Assembly (NCBI GenBank): GCA_019973575.1
Contig: BPUI01000003.1
Location: 558,001 to 622,000, forward strand
Source of the DNA: Gemmatimonadetes bacterium T265
Lineage (GTDB): Bacteria > Gemmatimonadota > Gemmatimonadetes > Gemmatimonadales > Gemmatimonadaceae
Direction of reading: 5' to 3'
Length of the DNA: 64,000 nt
The position numbers and the translations under genes are program-made. The notes under the pieces were generated by a model. The model was not told the DNA's origin. It saw nothing but the letters and a program-made list of their open reading frames with translations, and did no database searches. Position 1 is the first letter of the stretch, and each line of letters starts with the position of its first letter. This document shows, one piece after another, positions 8,377 through 19,300 of the stretch.

Positions 8377-11300
8377 GCGGTCCCTCCGTTCGGATTCCCG
8401 CGCGCCGGCGCGTCGGGCACGCGCCGTCGAACGGTCCGCGCGACGCGCGTGATCGCCGGCTCGGGCGCGGCCGCGGCGGGCGCCGCCTCCAGCAGCTCGG
8501 CCAGCTGCGCGACGGTCGGCCGGTCGAAGACCGCCGTAAGCGGAGGCCGCATGGCGAACGCCTCGTGCACGCGGTTCGTCATCCGGAGCGCGACGAGCGA
8601 GTGCCCGCCCAGGTCGAAGAAGTTGTCGTGCACGCCGACCGGGCGGCGCTGCAACACCTCCTCCCAGACCGCCGCGAGCCGCTCCTCCGTCGGCGTGCGC
8701 GGCGCGACGTACCGGGCGCCGGGCGCCCCGGTCCCCGCCGGCGGCGCGGGGAGCGCCTTCCGGTCGGTCTTGCCGTTAGGCGTGAGCGGCAGCCGCGCGA
8801 GCCGCACGAACGTCGCCGGCACCATGTACTCCGGCAGCCGCTCGCCCAACGCGGCGCGCCACGCGTCCACCTGGTCCGCGTCGAACGTCTCGGGCGCCGC
8901 GCGGCGCACGAACTCGCCCCACGGCCGCGGCTGCGCGTCGCCGGCCGGGGCGTCGGGCATGCGCGCGGGCCCCGACCGGCGGTGCCGGAAGAGGACGTCC
9001 ACCCGCCCCACGCGCCCCGACGCCGGCCAGCGCAGCTCGGCCTCGTAGTCGGCGTCGAGTTCAGCCAGCGCTTCGACGTCGACGCCCGCGTCGTCGGCTG
9101 CGGCGACGGCATCGCGGAGTGCCCCGGCGGTCGTCGGCACGCCCCCCGTCGGGAGCGCCTCGCCCGGGTCGGGCGTATCGCCGGTCGCGAGGCGGAGCAG
9201 CTGCTGCGCGCGGACGTCGCTCACGAGCCGCGCGTCGGCGACGTCCGCCACGCGCAACGCCGGCGCACCGCCCGCGAGCAGCGCGCGCGCCTCGGCGGGC
9301 GTGTCGACCGTGTACGTCGGCCACGCATCGAGGGCGCCGCCCTCCGCCGCGCCGCCGACCCGGAGCGCGACGTCGTAGCGGTACTTCGTCAGCTCGTTCG
9401 CCGCGCGCCCGCGCTTCGGCAGCACGCGGCAGCCCGTGACGTTAGGCAGGTGCAACCGCAGCGCCGCGAAGAGCCCCGGGTCGACGATCAGCTCCGTCTC
9501 GGCGGCCGTCCGGCGCCGCACCGCGGCGCGCAGCTCGGCCAGGGGCAGGTCGTCCGGCGCGTGCGCGAGCGCCACCGACGTGTGGAACGTCTCCAGCAGT
9601 GACGGCGCGCGGACGTCGCCGACGTAGAGCGTCCCGCCCGGCGCGACGAGCCGCGCGGCCTGCTCCAGCACGTCGACCAGGTACGCGACGTTCGGGAAGT
9701 ACTGCACGACCGAGTTGAGGACGACGAGGTCGAACGACCCGGGCGCGAAGCGGTCGCCGACCTCGTGCGCGAGCATCTGGCGCAGCGACACGTTCGACAG
9801 CGCCGCGTACGCCGGGTCGCGCTCGATCGCACGCAGCGCCTCCGCCGACCCGTCGACCCCGACGTAGTGCTCGCACGCGGGCGCCATGCGGAACAGGTAG
9901 AGCCCCGTCCCGCAGCCGACGTCGAGCACGCGCCGCGGCCGGTCGGCGAGCATGCGCTCCGCGGTCCGGTCGAGCCACTCGCGCATCTCGGCGGCGGCGA
10001 TCGGGCGCTGGTCGTAGCTGCTGACCCAGCCGGCGGTGTTGAAGCCCGGCTCCGCCTCCGAGCCCGCGTACGCCGCGTCCCACACCTCGCGCCAGCGGTC
10101 GACGGCGTCGGCCGCGGCGGCGTCGTGCGGCGCGGCCGCGGCCTCGCCCGGCACGACATACGCCACGAGCCGCGCGTCCCCCGGCACGTCCTCGCGCACG
10201 ACCGCGACCGCGGCCGCGACGCCCGGCTGTGCGGCGAGCGCGTGCTCGATCTCGCCGAGCTCGATGCGGTGGCCGCGCAGCTTGACCTGCTGGTCGAGCC
10301 GGCCGAGGAACTCGAGCGTGCCGTCGGCGCGCCAGCGCACGCGGTCGCCGGTGCGGTACAGGCGCGCCGCGGGCGACGGGCCGAACGGGTCGGGCACGAA
10401 GCGCTCGGCGGTGAGCTCGGGGCGCGCGTGGTAGCCGCGCGCGACGCCGAGGCCGCCTAACAGCAGTTCGCCCGGCACGCCGGTCGGGGCCGGCGCGCCC
10501 GCCGGGTCGAGCACGTAGGCCCGCACGTTGGCCATTGGCCGCCCGATCGGTACGGCGGCCGGCGCGCCCGCGGCGACGTCGGCCGCCGCGACGCGGTGCA
10601 TCGTCGCCCAGATCGTCGCCTCGGTGGGCCCGTACAGGTTCCACAGCTCCAGCCCGCGGGCGAGCAGCACCCCGGCGAGCGCGGGCGGCAGCGCCTCGCC
10701 CCCGCAGAGCGCGACGAACGGCCGCCCGCCGGGCCCGCGGACGCCCTCCCACCCGGACTCCACGAGCAGGCGCCAGGTGACCGGCGTCGCCTGCAAGTGC
10801 GTCGCCCCGCTCTCGCGCACGAGCGCGGCCAGGTCCACCGGCGAGAGCGCCGCCTCGCGCGGCGCGACCACGACGCGCGCGCCGGCGGCGAGCGGCGCGA
10901 ACAGCTCCAGGCCCGCGATGTCGAACGAGACCGGCGTCACCGCGACGAGCGCGTCTCCTGCGCCTAACGGTACCACGGCGCCGAACCCGGCGAGGAAGTT
11001 GACGAGGTTCCGGTGCGTGACGGTGACGCCCTTCGGCACGCCGGTCGAGCCCGACGTGTAGATGAGGTAGGCGAGGCGGTCCGGGTCGCCCGGCGGGAGC
11101 GCGGCGCCGCCCGCGGCCTCGATCGCCGCGCGATCGCCGTCGAGCGAGACGACGAGCGCGTCGCCGCTCGTGAGACGGTCGCGCAGCCCGTCCTCGGTGA
11201 GCACGACCGCGGCGCGCGCGTCGGCCAGCATGAAGTCGAGCCGCTCGCGCGGGTACGCCGGGTCGAGCGGCAGGTACGCGCCCCCGGCGCGGTGGATCGC

Positions 11301-13061
11301 GACGAGCGCGACGACCAGCTCGAGCGAGCGCTCGACGTGCAGCGCGACGACGACCTCCGGCCCGACGCCGCGGGCGTGGAGGTACGCGGCCAGGTGGTCG
11401 GCGCGCGCGTCGAGCTCGGCGTAGGTGAGCGCCGCGGCGCCGAACGTGACGGCGACCTCGCCGGGCGTGCGCGCGGCCTGCGCGCGCACGAGCTCGACGA
11501 GCGTGACGCCGGGCGCGAGGTCGAGCGCCGTCGCGTTCCGCTCCTCGACGAGCCAGCGCCGCTCGTCGGGCGGGAGCAGCGGCAGGCGCGACACCGGCGT
11601 GTCGGGCCGCGTGACGGCCGCCTCGAGCAGCGTGCGGAGGTGCCCGAACATGCGGTCCACGGTCGCCGCGTCGAACAGGTCGGTGCGGTACTCGATCTGC
11701 GCCCGCAACCCGGCCTCGGTCTCGGCCATCGACAGGAACAGGTCGAACTTCGTCGCCCCGCGGTCGCCGCCGAACGGGGTCAGCGCTGTGCCGCCGAGCT
11801 GCATCACCCGGCGCGAGGGGTCCTGGAGGGCGAAGAGCACCGTGAACAGCGGCTCGTGCCTCGCGCGCCCCGCCCCCCGCAGCTCCGCCGCCAGCTTCTC
11901 GTACGGCACCTCCTGGTGCTCGTACGCGCCTAACGCCGAATCGCGCGCCCGCCCGACGAGCTCCGCGAAGGTCGGGTCGCCCGCGACCGACGTGCGCAGC
12001 ACGAGCGTGTTGAGGAAGTAGCCGATCAGGCCCTCGACCTCGGCGTGCCCGCGTCCGGCCATCGGCGAGCCGACGACGACGTCGTCCTGGCCCGCGTAGC
12101 GCGCGAGCAGCGCGCCGAACGCCGCGAGCAGCGTCATGAACGGCGTCGCGCCGAGCGAGCGGCTCAGCGCGCGAACGCCGTCGCGCAGCTCGGCCGAAAA
12201 GGTCGCCGAGCGCGTCGCGCCGTCGAAGCTCGGCGCGGCGGAGCGCGGGCGGTCGGTGGGGAGTTCGAGCGGGCGCACGTCGGCGAGCTGCCGCCGCCAG
12301 TAGGCGAGGTGCCGCTCGAGCGTCGCGCCGGCGAGGTGGGCACGCTGCCAGCGCGCGAAGTCGCCGTACTGCACCGGCAGCGGCGCGAGCGCGGCGGGCG
12401 GGCCGCCGCGCTGCTCGTCGTAGAGTGCGGCCAGCTCGCGCATGAAGATCTCGCGCGAGCCCGCGTCCGCGACGACGTGGTGCGACTCGAAGACGAGCAC
12501 GTGGTCGTCCGCGGCGAGGCGCAGCACGGTCGCGCGCAGCTGCGCGTCGCGCGCGAGGTCGAACGGCCGCCGGGTGAGCGCGCGCACCCGGTCGAGCGCC
12601 GCCGCGACGAGCTCCTCCGGCGCAACGTTAGGCAGCTCGCGGCCGAGGTCGACGACGGGTAGCGGCACCGGGCCGGGCGCGTGCACGAGTTGGCGCGGCT
12701 CGCCGTCCACGACGTCGAACGTCGTCCGGAACACCTCGTGCCGCGCGACGAGCGCGTCGAGCGCGCGCCCGAGCGCGCCGACGTTGAGCGGCCCGTGCAG
12801 GCGCGCGACGCGCGCCACGTTGTAGGCGTGTCCGGGGTTCGCCAGCTCGAGCTGCCAGAGCAGCTCTTGCGCGAAGGACATCGGCACCAGATCCCCCGGC
12901 GCGCGCGCGACGAGCGCGGGCCCGCGTAGCGCCGTCACCGGCGCGTCGTCGCGCCCGAGCGACCGCCCTTCGAGCAGCGCGCGCTTCGCCGGCGAGAGGC
13001 TCGCCAGGCGGCGCTCCAACTCGGCGCGCCAGGTGGCCCGGCCGTCGACCGTCTCGCTCAT
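8373..13061 (-). CDS. NRPS module: C - A(Gly) - N-methyltransferase - T (sarcosine)
   Basis: 1562 residues. It opens with a charged helix containing LSPAKRALLEG, a probable docking element. The C domain (about 60-500) has HHVVADAGS: both His and the Asp are kept, the following Gly is Ala. The A domain (YTSGSTGVPKG near 667) reads DILQLGLIWK, a known Gly code. Between A8 and the carrier domain sits a SAM-dependent N-methyltransferase: FNTAGWVSSYDQR, VLDVGCGTGLYLFRMAP (near 1044) and VLNSVVQYFPNVAYL. This is the usual place and motif set for NRPS N-methylation domains. Gly plus N-methylation predicts sarcosine. T domain NFFDLGGHSLV near 1485. The C-terminal tail contains ITRVAR, half of a normal T-C linker. 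Confidence 0.92.
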   Translation of the reverse strand: MSETVDGRATWRAELERRLASLSPAKRALLEGRSLGRDDAPVTALRGPALVARAPGDLVPMSFAQELLWQLELANPGHAYNVARVARLHGPLNVGALGRALDALVARHEVFRTTFDVVDGEPRQLVHAPGPVPLPVVDLGRELPNVAPEELVAAALDRVRALTRRPFDLARDAQLRATVLRLAADDHVLVFESHHVVADAGSREIFMRELAALYDEQRGGPPAALAPLPVQYGDFARWQRAHLAGATLERHLAYWRRQLADVRPLELPTDRPRSAAPSFDGATRSATFSAELRDGVRALSRSLGATPFMTLLAAFGALLARYAGQDDVVVGSPMAGRGHAEVEGLIGYFLNTLVLRTSVAGDPTFAELVGRARDSALGAYEHQEVPYEKLAAELRGAGRARHEPLFTVLFALQDPSRRVMQLGGTALTPFGGDRGATKFDLFLSMAETEAGLRAQIEYRTDLFDAATVDRMFGHLRTLLEAAVTRPDTPVSRLPLLPPDERRWLVEERNATALDLAPGVTLVELVRAQAARTPGEVAVTFGAAALTYAELDARADHLAAYLHARGVGPEVVVALHVERSLELVVALVAIHRAGGAYLPLDPAYPRERLDFMLADARAAVVLTEDGLRDRLTSGDALVVSLDGDRAAIEAAGGAALPPGDPDRLAYLIYTSGSTGVPKGVTVTHRNLVNFLAGFGAVVPLGAGDALVAVTPVSFDIAGLELFAPLAAGARVVVAPREAALSPVDLAALVRESGATHLQATPVTWRLLVESGWEGVRGPGGRPFVALCGGEALPPALAGVLLARGLELWNLYGPTEATIWATMHRVAAADVAAGAPAAVPIGRPMANVRAYVLDPAGAPAPTGVPGELLLGGLGVARGYHARPELTAERFVPDPFGPSPAARLYRTGDRVRWRADGTLEFLGRLDQQVKLRGHRIELGEIEHALAAQPGVAAAVAVVREDVPGDARLVAYVVPGEAAAAPHDAAAADAVDRWREVWDAAYAGSEAEPGFNTAGWVSSYDQRPIAAAEMREWLDRTAERMLADRPRRVLDVGCGTGLYLFRMAPACEHYVGVDGSAEALRAIERDPAYAALSNVSLRQMLAHEVGDRFAPGSFDLVVLNSVVQYFPNVAYLVDVLEQAARLVAPGGTLYVGDVRAPSLLETFHTSVALAHAPDDLPLAELRAAVRRRTAAETELIVDPGLFAALRLHLPNVTGCRVLPKRGRAANELTKYRYDVALRVGGAAEGGALDAWPTYTVDTPAEARALLAGGAPALRVADVADARLVSDVRAQQLLRLATGDTPDPGEALPTGGVPTTAGALRDAVAAADDAGVDVEALAELDADYEAELRWPASGRVGRVDVLFRHRRSGPARMPDAPAGDAQPRPWGEFVRRAAPETFDADQVDAWRAALGERLPEYMVPATFVRLARLPLTPNGKTDRKALPAPPAGTGAPGARYVAPRTPTEERLAAVWEEVLQRRPVGVHDNFFDLGGHSLVALRMTNRVHEAFAMRPPLTAVFDRPTVAQLAELLEAAPAAAAPEPAITRVARTVRRRVPDAPARGNPNGGTA

Positions 13062-16000
13062 CGTCCGGTACTCCCCGCCTCGCCCGCGAGCAGCTGCGCG
13101 GCCTCGTCGTCCGACATCGCTTCGAGCGCGGCCAGCCGGACTTCGAGGTCGACGACCTCGGCCAGCTGTTCGACCGTCGGCGCGTCGAACAGCGCGCGCA
13201 GCGGCAGCCGCACGCCGAACGTCTTGCTCATCCGCCCGAGCACCCGGATCGCGAGCAGCGAGTGCCCGCCGAGGTCGAGGAAGCTGTCCGTGACGCCGAC
13301 CGACTCGCGCTTGAGCACCGCCGCCCAGATCGCGGCGAGCTGCCGCTCCGTCTCGGTGCGCGGCGCGATCGCGCGCGGCGCACCGGCCGACACGTTAGGC
13401 ACAGGCAGCGCCGCGCGGTCCACCTTGCCGTTCCCCGTGCGCGGCAGCGCGTCGACGAGCACGACGGCCGACGGCGCCATGTACGCGGGCACCCGGTCCG
13501 CCACCCACGCCGCGAGCACCGCCGGCGCCGGCGCGGCGCCCGGGCGCGGCGCGGCGTACGCGACGAGCGCGGGCTCGCCCGCCTCGTCCGGCCGCGCGAG
13601 CACGAATGCCTCGAGCACGTCGGGGTGCGCGCCCAGCACGTGGGCGACCTCGCCGGGCTCGACGCGGTACCCGCGGATTTTCACCTGTTCGTCGACGCGC
13701 GCGAGGAACTCGAGCGTGCCGTCCGCGAGGCGGCGTACCCGGTCGCCCGTGCGGTAAACGCGTGCGTCGCCCACGACCCCGTCGAAGCTGACGAACCGTT
13801 CGGCGGTGAGCGCCGGCTGCCCGTAGTACCCGGCCGCGACGCCCGCGCCCCCGATCCACAGCTCGCCGGGTACGCCCACCGGCTGCTCGACGCCGGCCGC
13901 ATCCACGACGTACGCCTGCGTGTTGGGCAGCGGCCGGCCGATCGGGGTCGTCTGCGCGCCCTGCGCCGTCGCGACGTCCAGCGCGTTCGCCGTGACCTCG
14001 GCGGTGAGCACGCCGACGGTCGTCTCGGTGGGTCCGTAGTGGTTGAGCACGCGGCCACCAGCCGTCCGCGCCGCGTCGGCGAGCCCGCGCACAAGCCCGA
14101 GCGGGAGGGCCTCGCCGCCCAGCACGAGCCACTGCCGGGGCAGGACGGCGGCCAGCGCGGGACCCGTTAGGCCCGCGGTGAGCGCCTGCCAGTGCCCCGG
14201 CGTGAGCTTGAGCACGTCGAGCGGCCGCGCCGCGAGGCGCGCGGCGAACCGCGCCGGCTGCGTGGCGACCTCGCGCGGCAGCACGTGCAGCGTGTGCCCG
14301 GCGAGCAGCGCCGGGTAAAGCGCCGTGTTGCCCAGGTCCGCGCCGAGCGTCGAGGCGAGCCCGAACTGCCGCGCGGGCGCGTCGGCCGGCTCGTCGAACG
14401 CGACGCCGAGCACGCGGCAGACCGCACGCGTGTAGTGGACGACGTTGGCGTGGGTGACCGCGACGCCTTTCGGCGTGCCGGTCGAGCCGCTCGTGAAGAG
14501 CACGTAGGCGAGCGACGCCGGCGTGGCGACCGGCTCGAGGTTCCCGGCCGGCTCGGCCGCGAGCGTCGGGTCGTCGACCGCGACCGCCCGCACACCCGTG
14601 GGCCACGCGTCCGCCGGCGCGGCGCCCGCCGTGACGACGAGCGCGGCGTCGCTCGCGGCGAGCTGCTGCGCGCGGCGGGCGGCGGGCAGCTCGGGCGGGA
14701 GCGGCACGTACGCCCCGCCGGCCTTGAGCACGCCGAGTAGCGCGACGACCGCGTCCGGCAAGGCGTCGAGTGCGACGCCGACGGGCGCGCCGGCGCCGAC
14801 GCCTAACGTCCGCAGCCGCCGCGCGAGCCGGTTCGCGCGCGCGTTCAGCTCGGCGTAGGTGAGCGGGGGCGTCGCGTCGTCCCCGACCACGGCGGCGCGG
14901 TCGGGCACGCGTGCCGCCTGCGCCTCGAACAGCGCGACGGCGGTCGTCGCCGGCCCCTCGTCCGCCGTGGTCGCGTTCCACGCCGCGAGCTGCGCGCGTT
15001 CGCCGGCCGTCAGCAGCGGAATCCGCGACACCGGCACGTCCGCGTCGGCGGCTGCCGATTCCAGCACCGTCCGCACGTGCCCGAGGATGCGCTCGACCGT
15101 CTCCGCCCGGTGCAGGTCGGCGCGCGCCCGCAGGGCGAGTTCGAGCCCTGCGCCCCGCTCCGCCATGAACAGCGTCAGGTCGAACTTCGTCGGCTGCGGC
15201 TCCGACGCGTACGGCTCGACCGCGACGTCGCCGATGCGCGCCGCCGCGGCGTCGCCGGGCTCGAGCATCGTCAGCACGACCTGGAAGAGCGGCGACGTCC
15301 CGACGTGCTGCTTGCCCTCCAGCTCGAGGACGAGCTTCTCGAACGGCACGTCCTGGTGGTCGTACGCGCCGAGTGCGCTCTCGCGCAGGCGGCCGAGGAG
15401 GGCGGCGAACGTCGGATCGCCCGCGAAGCGCGCGCGCTGGACGATCGTGTTCGCGAGGTAGCCGATGAGCCCTTCCGTCTCGGGCCGCGCGCGTCCCGCG
15501 ACCGGCGAGCCGACGAGTACGTCGTCCTGCCCCGTGTAGCGGTGCAGGACGGTCGCGTACGCGGCGAGGACCACCATGTACGGCGTCGCGCCGTGCCGCC
15601 CCCCGAGTGCACGGATCGCGTCGCGCAGCGCGGGCGGCAGGAGCACGGCGCGCATCACGCTGTCGTACCGCGAGGACGCGGGGCGTTGGAAGTCGGTCGG
15701 CAACCGCAGCACGTGTTCGGCGTCGCCGAGCTCCGCGCGCCACCAGGCGACGAGCCGGTCGAGCGGCTCGCCGACGAGCGTCTGCCGCTGCCAGATCGCG
15801 TGGTCGGCGACCTGGATCGGCAGCGGCGCGAGGACCGCCTCCTGCTGTTCCGCGAACGTGCGGTAGAACGCGTCGAGTTCGCGGAAGAGCACCGCGCGCG
15901 ACCAGCCGTCGAACGCGATGTGGTGCGAGGCGATGCACAGCACGTGCTCGTCGTCCGCCAGCCGGATGAGCGTGGTACGGAACGGCGCGTCGCGGCCGAG

Positions 16001-16399
16001 GTCGAACGGGCGCGCGCCGCGTTCGGCCACGATGCGGGCGGCCTCGTCGGCGCGGGCCGCGTGCGGGCGCGCACCGAGGTCGATGAACTCGAACGGTGCC
16101 GGCGCGGGCGGGTGGACGGCCTGCGCGACCTGCCCGTCGTGCTCGGCGTACGTCGTGCGCAGCACCTCGTGCCGCTCGACGAGCGCGTCGAACGCGCGGC
16201 GGAGGGCCGCGGCGTCGAGCCGCCCGCGCAGGCGTCGCGCGCGGGGAATGTTGTACGCCGTGCTCTCCGGCGACGCGCGGTTCACGTGCCAGAGCAGCTC
16301 CTGCGCGAACGAGGCGGGCAGCAGCACCGGCTCTGCTGATGGTTCGGAAGCGGGCGCGGCGAACGGCGCCGGCGCGGGCACGTGGGACACGGACGTCAT
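13058..16399 (-). CDS. NRPS module: C - A(Asp) - T
   Basis: 1113 residues from ATG at 16399, which overlaps the TGA of the preceding gene (ATGA). The frame stays open further upstream, but that stretch is the antisense reading of the neighbouring module. C domain with HHIAFDGWS near 158. A domain with FTSGSTGTPKG near 636; its A4 region is LGADLGNTALYPAL rather than the canonical FDxS block. Specificity residues read DLTKVGHVGK, an Asp code. T domain DSFLDLGGHSLL near 1044. The protein ends in ALEAMSDDEAAQLLAG, an acidic helix matching a basic LSPxKRALL helix at the start of the next protein. Confidence 0.9.
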   Translation of the reverse strand: MTSVSHVPAPAPFAAPASEPSAEPVLLPASFAQELLWHVNRASPESTAYNIPRARRLRGRLDAAALRRAFDALVERHEVLRTTYAEHDGQVAQAVHPPAPAPFEFIDLGARPHAARADEAARIVAERGARPFDLGRDAPFRTTLIRLADDEHVLCIASHHIAFDGWSRAVLFRELDAFYRTFAEQQEAVLAPLPIQVADHAIWQRQTLVGEPLDRLVAWWRAELGDAEHVLRLPTDFQRPASSRYDSVMRAVLLPPALRDAIRALGGRHGATPYMVVLAAYATVLHRYTGQDDVLVGSPVAGRARPETEGLIGYLANTIVQRARFAGDPTFAALLGRLRESALGAYDHQDVPFEKLVLELEGKQHVGTSPLFQVVLTMLEPGDAAAARIGDVAVEPYASEPQPTKFDLTLFMAERGAGLELALRARADLHRAETVERILGHVRTVLESAAADADVPVSRIPLLTAGERAQLAAWNATTADEGPATTAVALFEAQAARVPDRAAVVGDDATPPLTYAELNARANRLARRLRTLGVGAGAPVGVALDALPDAVVALLGVLKAGGAYVPLPPELPAARRAQQLAASDAALVVTAGAAPADAWPTGVRAVAVDDPTLAAEPAGNLEPVATPASLAYVLFTSGSTGTPKGVAVTHANVVHYTRAVCRVLGVAFDEPADAPARQFGLASTLGADLGNTALYPALLAGHTLHVLPREVATQPARFAARLAARPLDVLKLTPGHWQALTAGLTGPALAAVLPRQWLVLGGEALPLGLVRGLADAARTAGGRVLNHYGPTETTVGVLTAEVTANALDVATAQGAQTTPIGRPLPNTQAYVVDAAGVEQPVGVPGELWIGGAGVAAGYYGQPALTAERFVSFDGVVGDARVYRTGDRVRRLADGTLEFLARVDEQVKIRGYRVEPGEVAHVLGAHPDVLEAFVLARPDEAGEPALVAYAAPRPGAAPAPAVLAAWVADRVPAYMAPSAVVLVDALPRTGNGKVDRAALPVPNVSAGAPRAIAPRTETERQLAAIWAAVLKRESVGVTDSFLDLGGHSLLAIRVLGRMSKTFGVRLPLRALFDAPTVEQLAEVVDLEVRLAALEAMSDDEAAQLLAGEAGSTGR

Positions 16400-19300
16400 G
16401 CGGAAGCTCCTCGGGTGCCCGACGTACCATTGGCTGGCGTAACGCTCGCCGCGGCTCCGATGCGGAACGCGTCGCGCGAGGCGGGCGCGATCGGAGCAAG
16501 CCCACCGCCGATACACGCGCCGCCCTGCCGCTCCGCGTCGACCAGCTCGGCGAGCTGCGCTACAGTCGGGTGTTCGAAGAGCGCGCGCAAGGGCAGGCGG
16601 ACGCCGAACTGCTTGCTGATGCGGCCGAGCACGCGGATGGCGAGCAGGGAGTGGCCGCCGAGGGCGAGGAAGCTCTCGGCGACGCCGACGGCCTCGCGCT
16701 TGAGCACGTCCTGCCAGACGGCGGCGAGCTGGCGCTCGGTCTCGGTGCGCGGCGCGACGACCGCGGCCGCGGTGGCGGGCGCGTCGACGGCGGGGAGGCG
16801 GGCGCGGTCGATCTTCCCGTTCGCCGTCAGCGGCAGGCGGTCGCGGGTGACGAACGCCGCGGGAACCATGTACGACGGCAGCCGGTCGCCTAGCCACGCG
16901 GCGAGCGCCTGGGCGTTAGGCAAGGCGTCGGGGCGGCGCGGCACCACGTACGCCGTGAGCCGCGGCTCCGCGTCGGCAGCGTCCGCCACGACCGCCGCGT
17001 CGGCGAGGCCGGGGTGCCCGCGGAGCGCGTGCGCGACCTCGCCGGGCTCGACGCGGTAGCCGCGGACCTTCACCTGCTCGTCGACGCGGCCGAGGAACTC
17101 GAGCGCGCCGTCGGCGAGGCGACGGACGCGATCGCCGGTACGGTACGCCCCCGGCTCGCCTCCGTCGCCGAGCCGGGGGAACGCGCCGAAGCGCTCGCCC
17201 GTGAGGTCCGCGCGTCCGGTGTAGCCGTGCGCGATCCCCGCGCCGGCGAGCACCAACTCGCCCGGCACGCCCACCGGCTGCTCGCCGCCGTGCGGGTCGG
17301 CGACGTAGGCTCGTACGTTAGGCAGCGGCCGGCCGACCGGCACCGTGCGCGCACCCGCGGCCGCGGCGGCGTCGAGCGCGGCCGGCGTCACCTCGAACGT
17401 GCACGCGCCGACGGTGGCCTCGGTCGGGCCGTAGTGGTTGAGCACGCGACACGGGCCGGCGTCGACGAGCGCCCGGGCGAACGAGGGCGCGAGCGCCTCC
17501 CCGCCGAGCACGAGCCAGCGGCGCGGGAGCACGGCCGCGAGCGCGTCGTCGGTTAGGCCGGCCGCGAGCGCCCGCAGGTGGCCGGGGGTGAGCTTGAGCA
17601 CGTCGAGCGGGTGCGCCGCCGCGTACGCGCCGAAGCGCGCCGGTTCGGTGGCCGTCGCCGCGTCGAGGACGTGCAGCGTCGCTCCGGCCAGCAGCGCCGG
17701 GAAGAGGGCCGTGTAGCCCAGGTCCGCCGCGAACGTCGACGCCATCCCGACGTGCAACCCGTCGAGCGCCGCGAGGCCGTCGCCCGGCGCTTCGGGCGCG
17801 ACGTCGGCGAACACACGACTGATCGCACGGACGTAGTGCACGAGGTTCGCGTGCGTGACCTCCACGCCCTTTGGCGTCCCGGTCGACCCCGACGTGTGGA
17901 GCACGTACGCGACGTCGCCCGGCTCGGGGGCACGGTCCGCTGCGGCGCCTAACCCGACGCCCGTCGCCGCGTCCGGGGACACGACCGGAACGCCTGCCGC
18001 GACCACGCCGGCGTGCGCCGGGTCGGCGACGACCGCCGCCGCGCCACACGCCGCGAGCACCTGCGCCACGCGCGCCGGGGGCGCGTCGGCCGGGAGCGGG
18101 ACGTACGCGGCGCCGGCCTTGAGCACGCCGAGCAGCCCGACGACCGCCGCGGCCGACCGGTCGATCAGGAGCCCGACGCGCGCGCCGGCGCCGACGCCTA
18201 ACGTCAGCAGCCGCCCCGCGAGCGCGTCCGCGCGCGCGCGCAGCTCCGCGTACGTGAGCGTCGCGTCGGCGGCGACGACGGCCGTCCGGCCGGCGACGCG
18301 CACGGCTTGCGCGTCGAACAGCGACACGACGTCCGCCGCCGCGCCCTCGTCCACCGCCGTCGCGTTCCACCGCGGCAGGTCGGCGCGCTCCGCGGCGGTC
18401 AACATCGGCAGCCGCGACACGCGCACGCCGTCGTCCGCGGCGGCCGCGTCGAGGACCGCGCGCACGTGGCCGAGGAAGCGGCCCATCGTCGCCGGGGCGA
18501 AGAGGTCCGAGCGGTACTGCGCCGTGAGCCCGAACGCACCGTCGCGCTCGCCGACGAGGAGCGTGACGTCGAACTTCGTGGCCGCCATGTCGACGCCGAA
18601 CGGTTCGACGCGCAGCCCGTCGAGCGCGAGCCCGTCGGAGCCCGTCTCCTGCATCGTCAGCACGACCTCGAACAGCGGCGCGTCGGCCAACCGCTCCCGC
18701 CCGTGGCGTAGCTCGAGGACGAGCTTCTCGAGCGGGATCTCCTGGTGGTCGTAGGCGTCGAGCGCGCTCGCGCGCACGCGCGCCAGCAGCTCGGCGAACG
18801 TCGGGTCGCCCGCGAAGTTCGCGCGCTGCACGAGCGTGTTGTTCAGGTACCCGACGACGCCCTCCAGCTCGCGCACGCCCCGCCCCGCGCTCCCCGAGCC
18901 GACGAGCACGTCGTCGCGACCCGTGTAGCGGTGCAGCACGGTCGCGTACGCGGTGAGCAGCACCATGTACGGCGTCGCGCCGTGCCGCCGCGCGAGCTCG
19001 CGCACCCGCGCCGACGCCTCGGCCCCGAGCGCGAGCGTCTCGCGCGCGCCGGCGAACGTGGGTGCGGCGGGACGCGGGAAGTCGGTCGGAAGCGCGAGCG
19101 GCTCGACCGCGTCGCCGAGCTGGCCGCGCCAGAAGCCGAGCAGCGCGTCGAGCCGCGCGCCCGACAGGCGCCCGCGCTGCCAGGTCGCGTAGTCGCCGAA
19201 CCGCACGCGCACCGGCGGCAGCGCCGGGTCCGCGCCAGCGCGGTACGCGTCGTACGCGGCCGCGAGCTCGCGGTAGAGAATGCCTAACGACCAGCCGTCG

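Noticed and set aside
16400-16897. Upstream extension of the Asp-module gene (frame open to 16897)
   Set aside because: It lies antiphase over the carrier domain of the preceding gene; the ATGA overlap at 16396-16399 gives a natural start. The same reasoning applies to extensions to 23564, 27133, 30753 and 33701.
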